From JAOAFZ01 sp964407325 (GTDB taxonomy: Bacteria; Patescibacteriota; Microgenomatia; UBA1406; GWC2-37-13), in the NCBI GenBank assembly GCA_964407325.1, contig CAYOVA010000017.1, positions 1 to 29,504 on the forward strand: a stretch of 29,504 nucleotides of DNA. The letters run 5' to 3'. Position numbers and translations under genes: made by a program. Numbering within the stretch: position 1 is the first letter of the stretch; each line of letters starts with the position of its first letter. The notes below the pieces were generated by a model that did no database searches, was not told where the DNA came from, and saw only the letters and a list, made by a program, of their open reading frames with translations. Shown in pieces: positions 1 to 8,094 of this stretch.

Positions 1-368
1 TAACAGGTGCGATTATGGTTGCTCTTGGTAACAAAATCGCCGGATTATTTGGAAACAATGCGCAGCTAAACCAGGACTTTTTGTTTGCCGCCAAAGAGCA
101 GGGAGAGAAGGCATGGGAAATGCCACTGCCGGAGTCATACAAGGAAGATATCAAAAGTGATATTGCTGATATTGCAAACTTAGGAAAAGATCGATACGGC
201 GGTGCCATTACTGCAGCACTATTTTTGCAGGAATTTGCTGGCGATATGAAGTGGATGCACCTGGATATTGCAGGAACAGCCCTGAATGAAGGCGGACCTT
301 CAGGGATCTTGGCCAAAGGAGGAACCGGCTGGGGTGTCCGTACACTAATACAAGTTCTTACTACCTGA
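1..368 (+). CDS. pepA: Leucyl aminopeptidase (M17), C-terminal part; 5' end outside the window
   Basis: The reading frame is open from the left edge (first full codon at base 3) and runs to a TGA at 366-368, giving about 121 residues. These match the C-terminal catalytic domain of M17 leucyl aminopeptidases, which are cytosolic dinuclear-metal exopeptidases that remove N-terminal residues from peptides. Recognisable family stretches are LTGAIMVALG at the left edge, WEMPLP, the GKDRYGGAITAALFLQEF block and the W-H-DIAGTA block, followed by the usual Gly-rich tail ending in GVRTL. The metal-binding NTDAEGR region lies upstream, outside the window. An internal ATG at 15 is not the start, because the homology continues before it. 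The CBS gene begins 2 nt after the stop, so the two are probably cotranscribed. The family is certain; the symbol is by family. Confidence 0.93.
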   Translation, partial: TGAIMVALGNKIAGLFGNNAQLNQDFLFAAKEQGEKAWEMPLPESYKEDIKSDIADIANLGKDRYGGAITAALFLQEFAGDMKWMHLDIAGTALNEGGPSGILAKGGTGWGVRTLIQVLTT

Positions 369-370
369 CT

Positions 371-1447
371 ATGAAAGCCTCAGAGCTCATAAAAACGGAA
401 GGGATTATAAAAGCTTCTCCCGATGATACGATTTCTTCAGTTATTTCAAAAATGCAGTCTTCGCACGATGCTGCGTTTATTTTCAACAGCCATTACATGG
501 GGGTGTTAAATCCCTATTATTCACTTATAAAGCACAACACGCATAATGGTGATTCGCTGGTAAAAAGTGCTGTGTATCATCCTCCGCGAATCGAGCCAAA
601 CGATAGTGTAGAACGTATTGTAGGGCTAATGGTGGACTCGCGACTCCACTATCTACCAGTTATGGAAGGCAAAACATTCCACGGGGTAGTTTCGGCACGG
701 AGAATTCTTGCGAAGAACGCCAACTCCGCAGTTTTCGATAAAACAATTTTAGAGGCGCTCCAATTTAAGAAAAAACCGTTGGTCAGCGTGTATCAAAGCG
801 ATGAAATTTCAAAGGTAATTAATCTTTTTGAAACGGAAGATGTTTCGAAACTGGTGGTTATCGATTCCAAAATGAAGCTACAGGGGATTATGAGTTACTA
901 CGATTTAGTGCCTCACCTGCTCGCACCGACACGAAAAATGGATCCACGGGAAATGACCAACTTCAAAAATCTTGACGCATTTGCGGGTCTTACGGTTAAG
1001 AATGTGGCAAAGACCCTGGTCCATACGCTCACGCCCGATGCAACACTCAAAGACGCTCTCAACGACATTGTAAAGCGCAGTATTGGCAGTGTGGTAATAG
1101 TCAATAGAGAAGGGTTTCCGGTGGGAATTATTACCGTTCGCGATTTGCTGCATTTCCTAACAAGAACCGAATCGGAGCCAATGATTGAACTTTCTACGAA
1201 CAGCATCTCCGAACAGAACATGGATTTGCTTTACAGCTATGGTCCCAAGCTTGAGCGCTGGGTAAAGAAAATGCCAGACTTAGCACGGGCAACCATGCTG
1301 GTAAAAGAAGAGAAAAACGGTAAACTCTTTAAAGTAACTCTGAATCTGATTCCCAAAAAAGGAAAATCCATGATATTTACAGAAGAGGGGAAAAACCTTC
1401 TGGAGGTATTGCAGAAAATAAACAAAAAGAAAGTGCTTGAGGTATAA
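371..1447 (+). CDS. Four-CBS-domain protein with a C-terminal domain resembling ribosome hibernation factors
   Basis: This is a 358-residue soluble protein. Four CBS-like units can be traced at roughly residues 11-55, 63-115, 137-182 and 205-264. The last is the clearest, with VGIITVRDLLHFL at its end. CBS pairs bind adenine nucleotides and act as energy or nucleotide sensors. Residues about 270-358 are not CBS. They read as an alpha/beta unit with an alternating strand (KLFKVTLNLIPKKG) followed by a strand and helix (IFTEEGKNLLEVLQKI), which recalls the RaiA/HPF fold that silences ribosomes. That similarity is by eye only. The start at 371 lies 2 nt after the pepA stop, with no Shine-Dalgarno sequence, implying translation from a shared transcript. 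Nucleotide-gated ribosome or stress regulation is an inference. Confidence 0.85.
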   Translation: MKASELIKTEGIIKASPDDTISSVISKMQSSHDAAFIFNSHYMGVLNPYYSLIKHNTHNGDSLVKSAVYHPPRIEPNDSVERIVGLMVDSRLHYLPVMEGKTFHGVVSARRILAKNANSAVFDKTILEALQFKKKPLVSVYQSDEISKVINLFETEDVSKLVVIDSKMKLQGIMSYYDLVPHLLAPTRKMDPREMTNFKNLDAFAGLTVKNVAKTLVHTLTPDATLKDALNDIVKRSIGSVVIVNREGFPVGIITVRDLLHFLTRTESEPMIELSTNSISEQNMDLLYSYGPKLERWVKKMPDLARATMLVKEEKNGKLFKVTLNLIPKKGKSMIFTEEGKNLLEVLQKINKKKVLEV

Positions 1448-1465
1448 CAACCTTTTCGCTACAAT
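1437..1465 (+). promoter_or_regulatory. Promoter of the membrane glycosyltransferase, nearly leaderless
   Basis: TTGAGG (1437-1442) and TACAAT (1460-1465) are separated by 17 nt. The -10 box ends 8 nt before the ATG at 1474, so transcription should begin within a base or two of the start codon. The -35 box overlaps the last codons of the CBS gene. Confidence 0.6.
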
Positions 1466-1473
1466 TCAAACAG

Positions 1474-3198
1474 ATGAAAAATCTTCGACATTATCTTGTA
1501 TTGGCTGGAATTATTGCTTTTGGTGCTTTTCTGCGTTATTTTAATCCCAACTGGGACAGCGGTTACATGCTTCATCCCGATGAACGCTTCTTGACGATGG
1601 TTGCTACCGCCATGAGAATACCTTCTACTTTTGCCGAGTATATCAATCCTGCAGTTTCCAAAATGAATCCGGCAAATATTGAGTATTTGTTTTTCGTCTA
1701 TGGAGCCTTTCCGCTGATCTTAAACAAGTTCTTGGTGGTTTGGAACAATGCCGATATGTACCCGACAGCGGGTATTTTTGGAAGATCGCTTTCGGCAACT
1801 TTTGATGTAATGACCATGATATTGGTGTATAGGATTGCCAGATTACTGCAGAATCATTTCAAAATTGGCGGGCATTTTAGTCTTCTGGCAACGTTCTTTT
1901 ACGCTATAGCGGTGCTACCAATCCAGCTATCCCACTTTTTTGCCACGGAACCGTTTTTAACATTTTTTCTGTCAGCGACATTATTATTTTGTTTATATGT
2001 TGCGTTACAAAAAAGAATGGTGTTTGTGTTTGCGGCTGGAGCAACATTTGGATTAGCCCTGGCATGTAAAGTCTCTGGATTGTATATGCTTCCGCTGTAT
2101 ATTGGATTGATATATGTAGGTACATTGAAAGCAGGGGACAAGAAATCAGCATATACCTTTAAGGGTTTTACAGAAGAACTTAAAACAAAATATGTAACTT
2201 CACAAACTGTTGTAAAAACAATTGGATATCTTGTGGGCTTTGCAGCTGTAGCCTATGTATTTTTGCGGGTTGGGAATCCCTACTACTTTGAGACAGCAGA
2301 CTTTCTAAATCCGCAAATCAGCAAACTGTTTGCAGATAACATAAAACAACTGGAAAGCTTTAATTCGAGGGAAGGATATTTCCCGCCGGCAATCCAATGG
2401 ATGAACAAACCGCCGGTTGTATACAGTCTATTTAACTTTGCGGTACTAGGAGTTGGTGTCCCGTACTTTATTTTGATAGGTATTGGTATGTTCTATGCAT
2501 TTAAAAAGCACAATTCGCTCGTTATGTTTGGATTGGCAGTATGGCCTATTGTCTACTTTTTCTACAATTCACTGGGGTTTGTGAAGGTGCTGCGCTATAC
2601 AGTGTTTTTGTATCCGATTTTTGCCTTATGGGCGGCACTAGCGGTAGTGTATCTACTCGATAAAAAGCCGCAGTGGAGTTATGCAGCATTGCTGGGAGTG
2701 TGTCTTATCTGGCCTCTTATGTTTATGAATATCTACTTTCAGGTTAACTCACGCGTGGAAGCTTCCTATTGGATTCATGCAAACCTTCCCGATGGCAGTT
2801 TTATTTTAAGTGACCACTGGGACGATCCATTACCCTTACTGATACCACAAGGTACTAAAAGCTTTCCTGGCGAGCAGATGGAAGTGTTTGTGCCAGATAC
2901 ACCAGAAAAGTTTGCACGTATCCAGGACCAGATGAACAGGGGAGATTACTACATTATGTCCTCAAACCGGGCATGGGGAAGCATTCCGACTGTTCCAGAT
3001 AAATATCCGCGAATGGTGCACTGGTATGAAGATTTATTTGCGGAAAAACTGGGATACAAGACAATTCGGGAAATAACCGTGTATCCTTCGCTTGAGTGGA
3101 TGGGAATTCCGTTGACCATGCCCGATGATTGGGCTGATGAAACATTTACTGTATATGATCATCCAAAAGTGATTATTATGCAGAATACGCAAATGTAA
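1474..3198 (+). CDS. Polytopic membrane glycosyltransferase (GT-C fold, GT39/ArnT-like)
   Basis: The 574-residue protein has an N-terminal transmembrane helix (residues 5-20) followed at once by HPDERF near residue 36. This is the acidic first-loop motif of GT-C enzymes, which use polyprenyl-phosphate sugars. About ten further hydrophobic helices extend to about residue 425. A soluble C-terminal part follows (about 430-574), opening with EASYWIHANLPDGS and then SDHWDDPLPL, a layout seen in many lipid-carrier-dependent glycosyltransferases. The likely role is transfer of a sugar from a lipid carrier to an envelope glycan or protein outside the membrane; donor and acceptor cannot be read from the sequence. 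It has its own promoter ending just before the ATG. It converges with the methyltransferase at 3232 with only 33 nt between them and no obvious terminator hairpin. Confidence 0.82.
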   Translation: MKNLRHYLVLAGIIAFGAFLRYFNPNWDSGYMLHPDERFLTMVATAMRIPSTFAEYINPAVSKMNPANIEYLFFVYGAFPLILNKFLVVWNNADMYPTAGIFGRSLSATFDVMTMILVYRIARLLQNHFKIGGHFSLLATFFYAIAVLPIQLSHFFATEPFLTFFLSATLLFCLYVALQKRMVFVFAAGATFGLALACKVSGLYMLPLYIGLIYVGTLKAGDKKSAYTFKGFTEELKTKYVTSQTVVKTIGYLVGFAAVAYVFLRVGNPYYFETADFLNPQISKLFADNIKQLESFNSREGYFPPAIQWMNKPPVVYSLFNFAVLGVGVPYFILIGIGMFYAFKKHNSLVMFGLAVWPIVYFFYNSLGFVKVLRYTVFLYPIFALWAALAVVYLLDKKPQWSYAALLGVCLIWPLMFMNIYFQVNSRVEASYWIHANLPDGSFILSDHWDDPLPLLIPQGTKSFPGEQMEVFVPDTPEKFARIQDQMNRGDYYIMSSNRAWGSIPTVPDKYPRMVHWYEDLFAEKLGYKTIREITVYPSLEWMGIPLTMPDDWADETFTVYDHPKVIIMQNTQM

Positions 3199-3231
3199 TC
3201 CCCTTACCGAAAGTATACTCAACCTCATTCC

Positions 3232-4032
3232 TTACTTCTTTTGTACAACATAAAACACTGCTGAAGAGTTTTTCACATCATCTTCCTCAAGTGACTGTTT
3301 TGTGAGTTTTAGAGCCAGTTTGTCCAGTGGGATAACCTTATACCAGTTTTTCCAGAGAACCCAGTTTCCAGTCAATTTATACGACACAAGAGCAGGAAGA
3401 GAGAGGTAATGGTAAATATCAAGCCATTTTGCATTAAGTGGAGAAATATAACCAATTCTTTTTACAATTGTAAATCCTGCTTTTTCAAAAACAGAATTCC
3501 ATTTATCAACTGTGAAGAGGTTAAAATGCTCCTGCTGCTTTCTCATTTTTTTCTTATAGTAGTCACCAAAAAACTGCGGACCAAATTGAAACCGCTCCCA
3601 GTTGTTTGTCATTACGCCAGTAAGGAAATAGCCTTTAGGCTTTGTAACTCTACAAATCTCATTTACAGATTTTTGAATACCTGGAATATGTTCCAAGACA
3701 CAGTTTGAAATAACACTATCAAAAGTATTCGTTTTAAAGGGTATAGTATCACCGTCATAGGTCTTTAATGTCTTATATACATCGACCCCCTCTGCTTCTT
3801 TTATGCGACTGGTATTAATATCCAACCCTACATCGATCTTCTTTCCCTCCCAGATCAAATCAGCGAAATACCCGTCACCGCAACCAAAATCAAGTATCTT
3901 ACCTTTTAAATGTTCATCAAGTTTAGTAAATAAATATGCTTCCTGGGGACGGATAAGCGAGAAGAAGGCGGGGCGATTTTCAAGAAAGCCGTCTATATAT
4001 TTTTTGAGAAGTTTTGTGTCGATATTCTTCAT
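3232..4032 (-). CDS. Class I SAM-dependent methyltransferase (Methyltransf_11 type)
   Basis: This 266-residue protein carries the Rossmann methyltransferase signature. Motif I is ILDFGCGDGYF (DFGCGDG at residues 48-54), the acidic end of strand 2 is VGLDIN, and SNCVLEHI matches the post-II region of small-molecule methyltransferases. The middle part, with FQFGPQFFGDYYKKK, is typical of methyltransferases encoded in glycan or surface-polymer clusters. It lies 15 nt beyond the end of the GT4 gene on the same strand, so it may share that transcript, but TATAAT on the minus strand (4047-4052), 14 nt before the ATG, suggests a promoter of its own with a very short leader. Its acceptor may be a sugar or lipid-linked glycan; this is inferred from neighbours only. 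Confidence 0.85.
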   Translation of the reverse strand: MKNIDTKLLKKYIDGFLENRPAFFSLIRPQEAYLFTKLDEHLKGKILDFGCGDGYFADLIWEGKKIDVGLDINTSRIKEAEGVDVYKTLKTYDGDTIPFKTNTFDSVISNCVLEHIPGIQKSVNEICRVTKPKGYFLTGVMTNNWERFQFGPQFFGDYYKKKMRKQQEHFNLFTVDKWNSVFEKAGFTIVKRIGYISPLNAKWLDIYHYLSLPALVSYKLTGNWVLWKNWYKVIPLDKLALKLTKQSLEEDDVKNSSAVFYVVQKK

Positions 4033-4047
4033 GTTGTTAATAATAAA

Positions 4048-5223
4048 TTATAACTGGACAAGACGTGTAATAAGTTTCCTGTAAAACGATACGGCATTGT
4101 CAATAGTAAAGAGCGTTTTGGCTGCAGTTTTTGTTTCTTTGTTGGAATAGTGCTCCGGATTTGCGATAATCTTCTCGATGGCGTTCTTCAGCTCTTCAAT
4201 GTTACAGGGCTTTACAATAATGCCCATTTTTGTAATTGAAACTGGAGTTCGCACTCCTACCAAGTCACTTGCTATTACTGGTGTTCCTGCAAGCATTGCT
4301 TCGGCTTGTACCATTCCAAAAGCCTCGGTGGAGTTGACTGATGGGAGAGTGAGGACGTCTATGGATTTATAGAAGGCCCCAAGATCGTCAGGTTTTTGAT
4401 TGCCTAAAAAGCGAAATGGAATAGTATTATCCTGTAGCTGTCTAAGAATTTCGTTATAGTAATCTTCCTCACAAGCTACGTCTTTTCCGTAAGGTCCTGC
4501 AAACAGTAGCTCTATTTTCCGGGAAGAGGGGAGAGATACTCGCTTTACAGCTTCAATAAGTATCTCCAGTCCTTTTTCGCGGGCCACTCGTCCGGCATAC
4601 CCGATCCAAATACTATCTTTTTTTTCTTTTTTATAGTCTTCGTAAAGAACTTGATTTATGGCAAGTGGGGGAATAGGGGGAAGGACAATATCTACTTTCT
4701 CTCTATGCCGATTACCCACTCCTGTCATCTGTAAATACTCTTCGGTATATCCTACAATTTTGTCAGAAAGACGAAGTTGTAATTCAACACATACTCGGAC
4801 AATGGCTGTCAAAACATGTGAAAACAGACCCTTGTGTGCAAAAATCTCACAGTGGAATATCGAGATAACAGGTTTTTTATGCAGTTTTGCAAGCAGCGCA
4901 AGAGGAAGTCCTTCCACATTGGGAATATTAAGTATTACAATATCTGTTTTTTTTAGCTTGTCCCAATAATAAAAAAGAGATTGCGGTGAAATATACCCTT
5001 TGGTAATCTTCGTGAGGTAAGGCATCCTGGTGATGTGGATATCTTCAATTTCCTCACTCGTTTTTAATCCTGGCTCATGTGGAAAAGTCAACACTTCAAT
5101 GTGGATATCTTTTTGCAATTCTCTGAAAAGATGAAGGGGATAAGTTGTAATACCCGAGGTATACGGATAAAAGTAGGGCGAAAAGAATAGCAAGGATATC
5201 TTGTTATTTTTTATTGTTACCAT
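4048..5223 (-). CDS. Glycosyltransferase family 4 (GT-B fold)
   Basis: I place the start at the ATG at 5221-5223 (protein MVTIKNNKISLL..., 391 residues). The homology begins there with LLFFSPYFYPYTSGI, the Gly-rich N-terminal loop of GT4 enzymes. The open frame extends further upstream, but that part lies inside the HAD gene and does not look like a glycosyltransferase. The C-terminal half has GYAGRVAREKGLEILIEA and the family E-x7-E motif in STEAFGMVQAEAM, which contacts the nucleotide sugar. It is a retaining, cytosolic or membrane-associated enzyme, probably for surface glycan or glycolipid synthesis. The start overlaps the end of the HAD gene by 20 nt, so the two should be translationally coupled. 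The methyltransferase follows 15 nt downstream. Confidence 0.9.
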   Translation of the reverse strand: MVTIKNNKISLLFFSPYFYPYTSGITTYPLHLFRELQKDIHIEVLTFPHEPGLKTSEEIEDIHITRMPYLTKITKGYISPQSLFYYWDKLKKTDIVILNIPNVEGLPLALLAKLHKKPVISIFHCEIFAHKGLFSHVLTAIVRVCVELQLRLSDKIVGYTEEYLQMTGVGNRHREKVDIVLPPIPPLAINQVLYEDYKKEKKDSIWIGYAGRVAREKGLEILIEAVKRVSLPSSRKIELLFAGPYGKDVACEEDYYNEILRQLQDNTIPFRFLGNQKPDDLGAFYKSIDVLTLPSVNSTEAFGMVQAEAMLAGTPVIASDLVGVRTPVSITKMGIIVKPCNIEELKNAIEKIIANPEHYSNKETKTAAKTLFTIDNAVSFYRKLITRLVQL

Positions 5224-5806
5224 GCGCTGAAGAATCTTTTTGTATGTTTTTAATATGTTCGATAGCTTGCTGTAAACCCGGAAATTTGTGAGGATAATCG
5301 TTTTTCTTATCAAGTATATTGTATATCCACAAAATTGGTTTATCGGGATATTTCTTTGTAAGATGGCTGACGATATCAAAGTTATCCTCAACAAACAGAT
5401 CGAGGCCTAATTCTTTAACCTTCTTTTCTTTATATATATGAGGTTGTTCATTATCTTTGTTGTGAAACCAGGCTTTTAAATACGTATCTGCTTTCTTCTG
5501 TTTTAGCCAATGGTGGAAATCGTCTTTCAGAAAGTCATAGCGGGCAGTAATAATGTATGCCTCGATTTCACCCCGTTTCACCATCTTTTCGATCTCCTCA
5601 AAACCAGGCGCAGTAAAGAGACTTGATTTATGAAACATTTTCCATATCCACTGTTGGAATGGAGTATCGGGGACGTAGAATTTTACCCGTTTTTTCTTGA
5701 GGAATTTTTTTTTGAAGCCAGTAATAATTGGCCTAACAATACGCGCTGGATTATAAAGAATTACACCGTCTAAATCGAAGCCGACTTTTAAAGGTTTGTT
5801 CTTCAT
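5204..5806 (-). CDS. HAD-superfamily phosphatase (5'-nucleotidase-like)
   Basis: The 200-residue protein begins at the ATG at 5804-5806, not at the upstream ATG of the longer frame. Only this start places FDLDGV, the nucleophile Asp motif (D11, D13), at the usual distance from the N-terminus, and TATAAT lies 7 nt before it. Further HAD elements are IITARYDF (motif II, strand with Thr) and LFVEDNFD (motif IV acidic pair). The cap is small and helical, as in deoxyribonucleotidase-like members. The substrate is unknown. It is the first gene of a probable HAD-GT4-methyltransferase unit, which would allow a role on a phosphorylated sugar, but this is only contextual. It diverges from lgt through a very compact pair of promoters. 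Confidence 0.82.
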   Translation of the reverse strand: MKNKPLKVGFDLDGVILYNPARIVRPIITGFKKKFLKKKRVKFYVPDTPFQQWIWKMFHKSSLFTAPGFEEIEKMVKRGEIEAYIITARYDFLKDDFHHWLKQKKADTYLKAWFHNKDNEQPHIYKEKKVKELGLDLFVEDNFDIVSHLTKKYPDKPILWIYNILDKKNDYPHKFPGLQQAIEHIKNIQKDSSAHGNNKK

Positions 5807-5813
5807 TGGTGAT

Positions 5814-5819
5814 ATTATA
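5814..5819 (-). promoter_or_regulatory. -10 box of the HAD-GT4-methyltransferase unit, leaderless spacing
   Basis: A minus-strand TATAAT ends 7 nt before the ATG at 5806. It sits back to back with the lgt -10 box at 5838-5843, only 18 bp away. The two RNA polymerases would therefore compete for the same stretch. Confidence 0.65.
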
Positions 5820-5837
5820 CATGAGTGGTATGTCATG

Positions 5838-5843
5838 TATAAT
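5838..5843 (+). promoter_or_regulatory. -10 box of lgt, leaderless spacing
   Basis: TATAAT ends 6 nt before the ATG at 5850. No convincing -35 box is present at 16-18 bp. The position of this box supports the downstream ATG as the true lgt start. Confidence 0.65.
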
Positions 5844-5849
5844 ATCTAC

Positions 5850-6629
5850 ATGCTGCCAATTCTTTTACAAGTAGGATTTATCAAAATCTATACTTTCGGC
5901 ATATTTCTCGTACTGGCGTTCTTTTGGAGCACCTATTATCTGTGGAAGAACATCCAGTTAACCTCTTTTAAGGAAGAGGAAGTATTTGATGGATTGTTTA
6001 TCTCAATGTTTGGCGCTGCGCTTATAGGAAGAATAGTCTACGTGATGCTCCATTTTAGTGAATTTGGATTAAGTATTTTAAAATTTATCCTTATTAACGG
6101 CTATCCCGGGTTTTCCATGTGGGGAGCACTTCTTGGTTTTTTTGCTTTTCTTTATTTTTTTTGTAATAGCCGAAAACTTAAATTTGAAGAAATGATTGAT
6201 TATGTGGTCCCTCCATTGTTCCTTGCCATGGCAATAGGGAAGATCGGGAGTTTTTTTGCTGGACTAGAAGTGGGTTCGGAGACATCTCTTCCTGTAGCAA
6301 TCAAATACGCTACAGCCGACGGTATGAGGCATTTGACACCGTTGTACGAAGGAGTTCTGTTGTTTATCGGAGTATACTTTGCTCACAAAATGATGTTTGA
6401 TGTCCGAAGAGGTTCACTTTCACGAGGGTACCTTCTGCTTTTCTTCTTTTGGTTTTATTCTGCGGTCTTTTTTGCCTTTGACTTTATACGTGCTGACAGG
6501 ACAATGATATTTGGCTACAGCGCATATGCAATGATTGCTTTGATAATTCTCTTGACATTGAGCTTGTATTTAGTCTATTATTTCAGAGCTGCAATTTTGC
6601 GGCCTATATTAGGAATTTTTAAGAAATAA
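5850..6629 (+). CDS. lgt: Prolipoprotein diacylglyceryl transferase, divergent
   Basis: Lgt moves diacylglycerol from phosphatidylglycerol to the lipobox cysteine of prolipoproteins in the cytoplasmic membrane. I choose the ATG at 5850 (259 residues), because the protein then starts MLPILLQVGFIKIYTFGIFL, which is the family N-terminus, and because of the -10 box 6 nt upstream. About seven transmembrane helices are visible. Family landmarks are IGRIVYVM (59-66), the YPGFS...GALLG loop (85-96), IGKIGSF...GLEVG (129-142) and HLTPLYEG (161-168). It deviates at usually conserved places: the HGG-type loop has Trp (W91) instead of His, the GRxGNF block has Lys and Ser (K131, S134), and HPSQLYE appears as HLTPLYE. 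The next gene starts 1 nt after the stop. Confidence 0.88.
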   Translation: MLPILLQVGFIKIYTFGIFLVLAFFWSTYYLWKNIQLTSFKEEEVFDGLFISMFGAALIGRIVYVMLHFSEFGLSILKFILINGYPGFSMWGALLGFFAFLYFFCNSRKLKFEEMIDYVVPPLFLAMAIGKIGSFFAGLEVGSETSLPVAIKYATADGMRHLTPLYEGVLLFIGVYFAHKMMFDVRRGSLSRGYLLLFFFWFYSAVFFAFDFIRADRTMIFGYSAYAMIALIILLTLSLYLVYYFRAAILRPILGIFKK

Positions 6630-6630
6630 C

Positions 6631-6981
6631 ATGTCATCCCATCTTTCAGAAGAATTTATTAATGCACAAAAAGCGAGATTGCAAAAGGATAAAGAAACAA
6701 CGCTGAATGATATCAAGATGCTAAAACAGGATGATCCTTTTTCAGATCCCGACCATGCAAATGATAATGCAGCAGTTGATAACGATGTCCGTGAACAAAG
6801 CGGACACCAGACTATTCAGGCGCAAATTGCCGATCTGGAACGTAGATTAGCCGATATCGACCTTGCATTAGAGAAAATTGAGAAAAAAACCTACGGTATC
6901 TGTGAGAAAACAAACAGACCCATCCCACAAGGAAGACTTGAAATTGTACCTGAAGCTCGATTTCTCGTTGATCCTTCATGA
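6631..6981 (+). CDS. TraR/DksA-family protein lacking its zinc finger
   Basis: This 116-residue protein is mostly helical. It has an N-terminal coiled-coil-like part with acidic residues (DDPFSDPDHANDN, about 37-49) and a second long helix (about 66-92). The C-terminus YGICEKTNRPIPQGRLEIVPEARF copies the DksA/TraR C4 zinc-finger block. Only the first of the four cysteines remains: the second is Thr, and the last two positions fall in FLVDPS. DksA-type proteins enter the RNA polymerase secondary channel and adjust initiation, often with ppGpp. A zinc-free version may keep that role through its coiled coil. It lies between lgt and the LytR_C gene, with a 1-nt gap on one side and an ATGA overlap on the other, so it is within an operon. 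Confidence 0.8.
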   Translation: MSSHLSEEFINAQKARLQKDKETTLNDIKMLKQDDPFSDPDHANDNAAVDNDVREQSGHQTIQAQIADLERRLADIDLALEKIEKKTYGICEKTNRPIPQGRLEIVPEARFLVDPS

Positions 6982-7901
6982 AAAGAAGAGATGAGCACCA
7001 ATCCACACAACTAGACAGAAAAAAGATTTTATATTTTCTTGCTGTCCTCATTATTGTCGGATACTTCGTTATCAAGATTGGAATTGATTTTTCTAGATCG
7101 TTGTTTGTTCAGCAGCCCGATCGAGTTAATTTTGTTATATATGGCGAGAAACCCGTGTTTTATTCGTTTGGGATAAAAGATGTCGGGAATTACGCGATAC
7201 CTTTTTATGCGGATTTAAAAACGCAGATTCCAGGAGGGTATGGATATTACAGAATCGGGGCACTGGGGAAACTGGCAAAACTGGATAACAAACCCGAGCT
7301 ACTTACGAAGACATTCTCTAATGTCACTTCTACATTCGTAACATATTATTTTTATGACGAAGGGGAGCAGGTGTACTATGGTGGACATCAGGATAAAGGC
7401 TCTCCAAAGCCACAAATACCCAATATTTTGTTTATGAAATCGAATGCATCTTTTTGGGACAGGCTATACCTTGTATCTTACATAAACAAGGCACAACCTA
7501 GTTCACTTGCCTCAATTAACTCACTACCCTATGAACGACTAAAGGATGATACCGTTTTACGCAATGATAACTTCCTGAAGAAGTATATAGGTTTGTTCTA
7601 TAATAAATCCTATAGAAGTGAAAATGTTAATATTCAAATTTTATACTCAAAAAGTGATAGTTATCCTACCGCAGAGATGATTTCCTCTATGCTAAACGGG
7701 AGTGGAATTGTGGTTGGAGACATCTCTAGAAAAACTGAGAGTTCAAAAAAATGTAACATTATAGAAACAACAAAAAAGCCATCTAAAACGGCACAAGATA
7801 TAGCCTCTTTTTTTAACTGTGATGTAAAAACAGGGGATACTGACGTCTATGATATACTGTTTGTGCTAGGGGAACTGGAAGAGAGTTGGGAGGTTAACTA
7901 A
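6978..7901 (+). CDS. Membrane-anchored protein with a C-terminal LytR_C-like domain
   Basis: The 307-residue protein has one N-terminal transmembrane helix (about residues 16-36) after a positively charged start, which predicts a cytoplasmic N-terminus and an external body. Residues about 214-303 (VNIQILYSKSD... to DILFVLGE) have the pattern of the LytR C-terminal domain: a strand, helix, GIVV strand, a repeat of this, and a final D-hh-hhLGE. This domain is found in cell-wall-associated proteins, often beside LytR-CpsA-Psr enzymes, but no catalytic LCP domain is present here. The middle (about 45-210) is not recognised. Its ATG overlaps the stop of the DksA-like gene (ATGA), and the small membrane gene follows 1 nt later. 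An envelope role is inferred. Confidence 0.7.
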   Translation: MKRRDEHQSTQLDRKKILYFLAVLIIVGYFVIKIGIDFSRSLFVQQPDRVNFVIYGEKPVFYSFGIKDVGNYAIPFYADLKTQIPGGYGYYRIGALGKLAKLDNKPELLTKTFSNVTSTFVTYYFYDEGEQVYYGGHQDKGSPKPQIPNILFMKSNASFWDRLYLVSYINKAQPSSLASINSLPYERLKDDTVLRNDNFLKKYIGLFYNKSYRSENVNIQILYSKSDSYPTAEMISSMLNGSGIVVGDISRKTESSKKCNIIETTKKPSKTAQDIASFFNCDVKTGDTDVYDILFVLGELEESWEVN

Positions 7902-7902
7902 T

Positions 7903-8094
7903 ATGGATACTATACTTATTTTTTTCTGCATTTTTATTGGATCCTTCCTTTTGGCGCTGCATTCAATGAAGGGAAAAAAGAAGGATCACCATACCAAACA
8001 TCATTCACAACACAGTAAAAAGGGGAGAATAGTACTCTTTAAGAACAAAACGGTGCATTATTCCTCTGAATCATCATCGTCAGATTCAGTGTGA
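7903..8094 (+). CDS. Small single-pass membrane protein with a basic, His-rich tail
   Basis: This 63-residue frame begins 1 nt after the LytR_C gene stop. It has a clear N-terminal transmembrane helix (ILIFFCIFIGSFLLALHSM, about residues 4-22), then a Lys/His-rich cytoplasmic tail (KGKKKDHHTKHHSQHSKK) and a Ser-rich end (SSESSSSDS). There is no family match. Tight spacing in the operon and the organised composition argue that it is real. The last 37 nt overlap the 3' end of the TPR gene on the other strand, where the Ser-rich end reads antisense to an Asp/Glu-rich tail. A His-rich tail could bind metal ions; this is speculation. Confidence 0.55.
   Translation: MDTILIFFCIFIGSFLLALHSMKGKKKDHHTKHHSQHSKKGRIVLFKNKTVHYSSESSSSDSV

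Noticed and set aside
4048..5394. 448-residue version of the GT4 protein
   Set aside because: The extra N-terminus lies within the HAD gene and bears no glycosyltransferase pattern. The ATG at 5223 is preferred.
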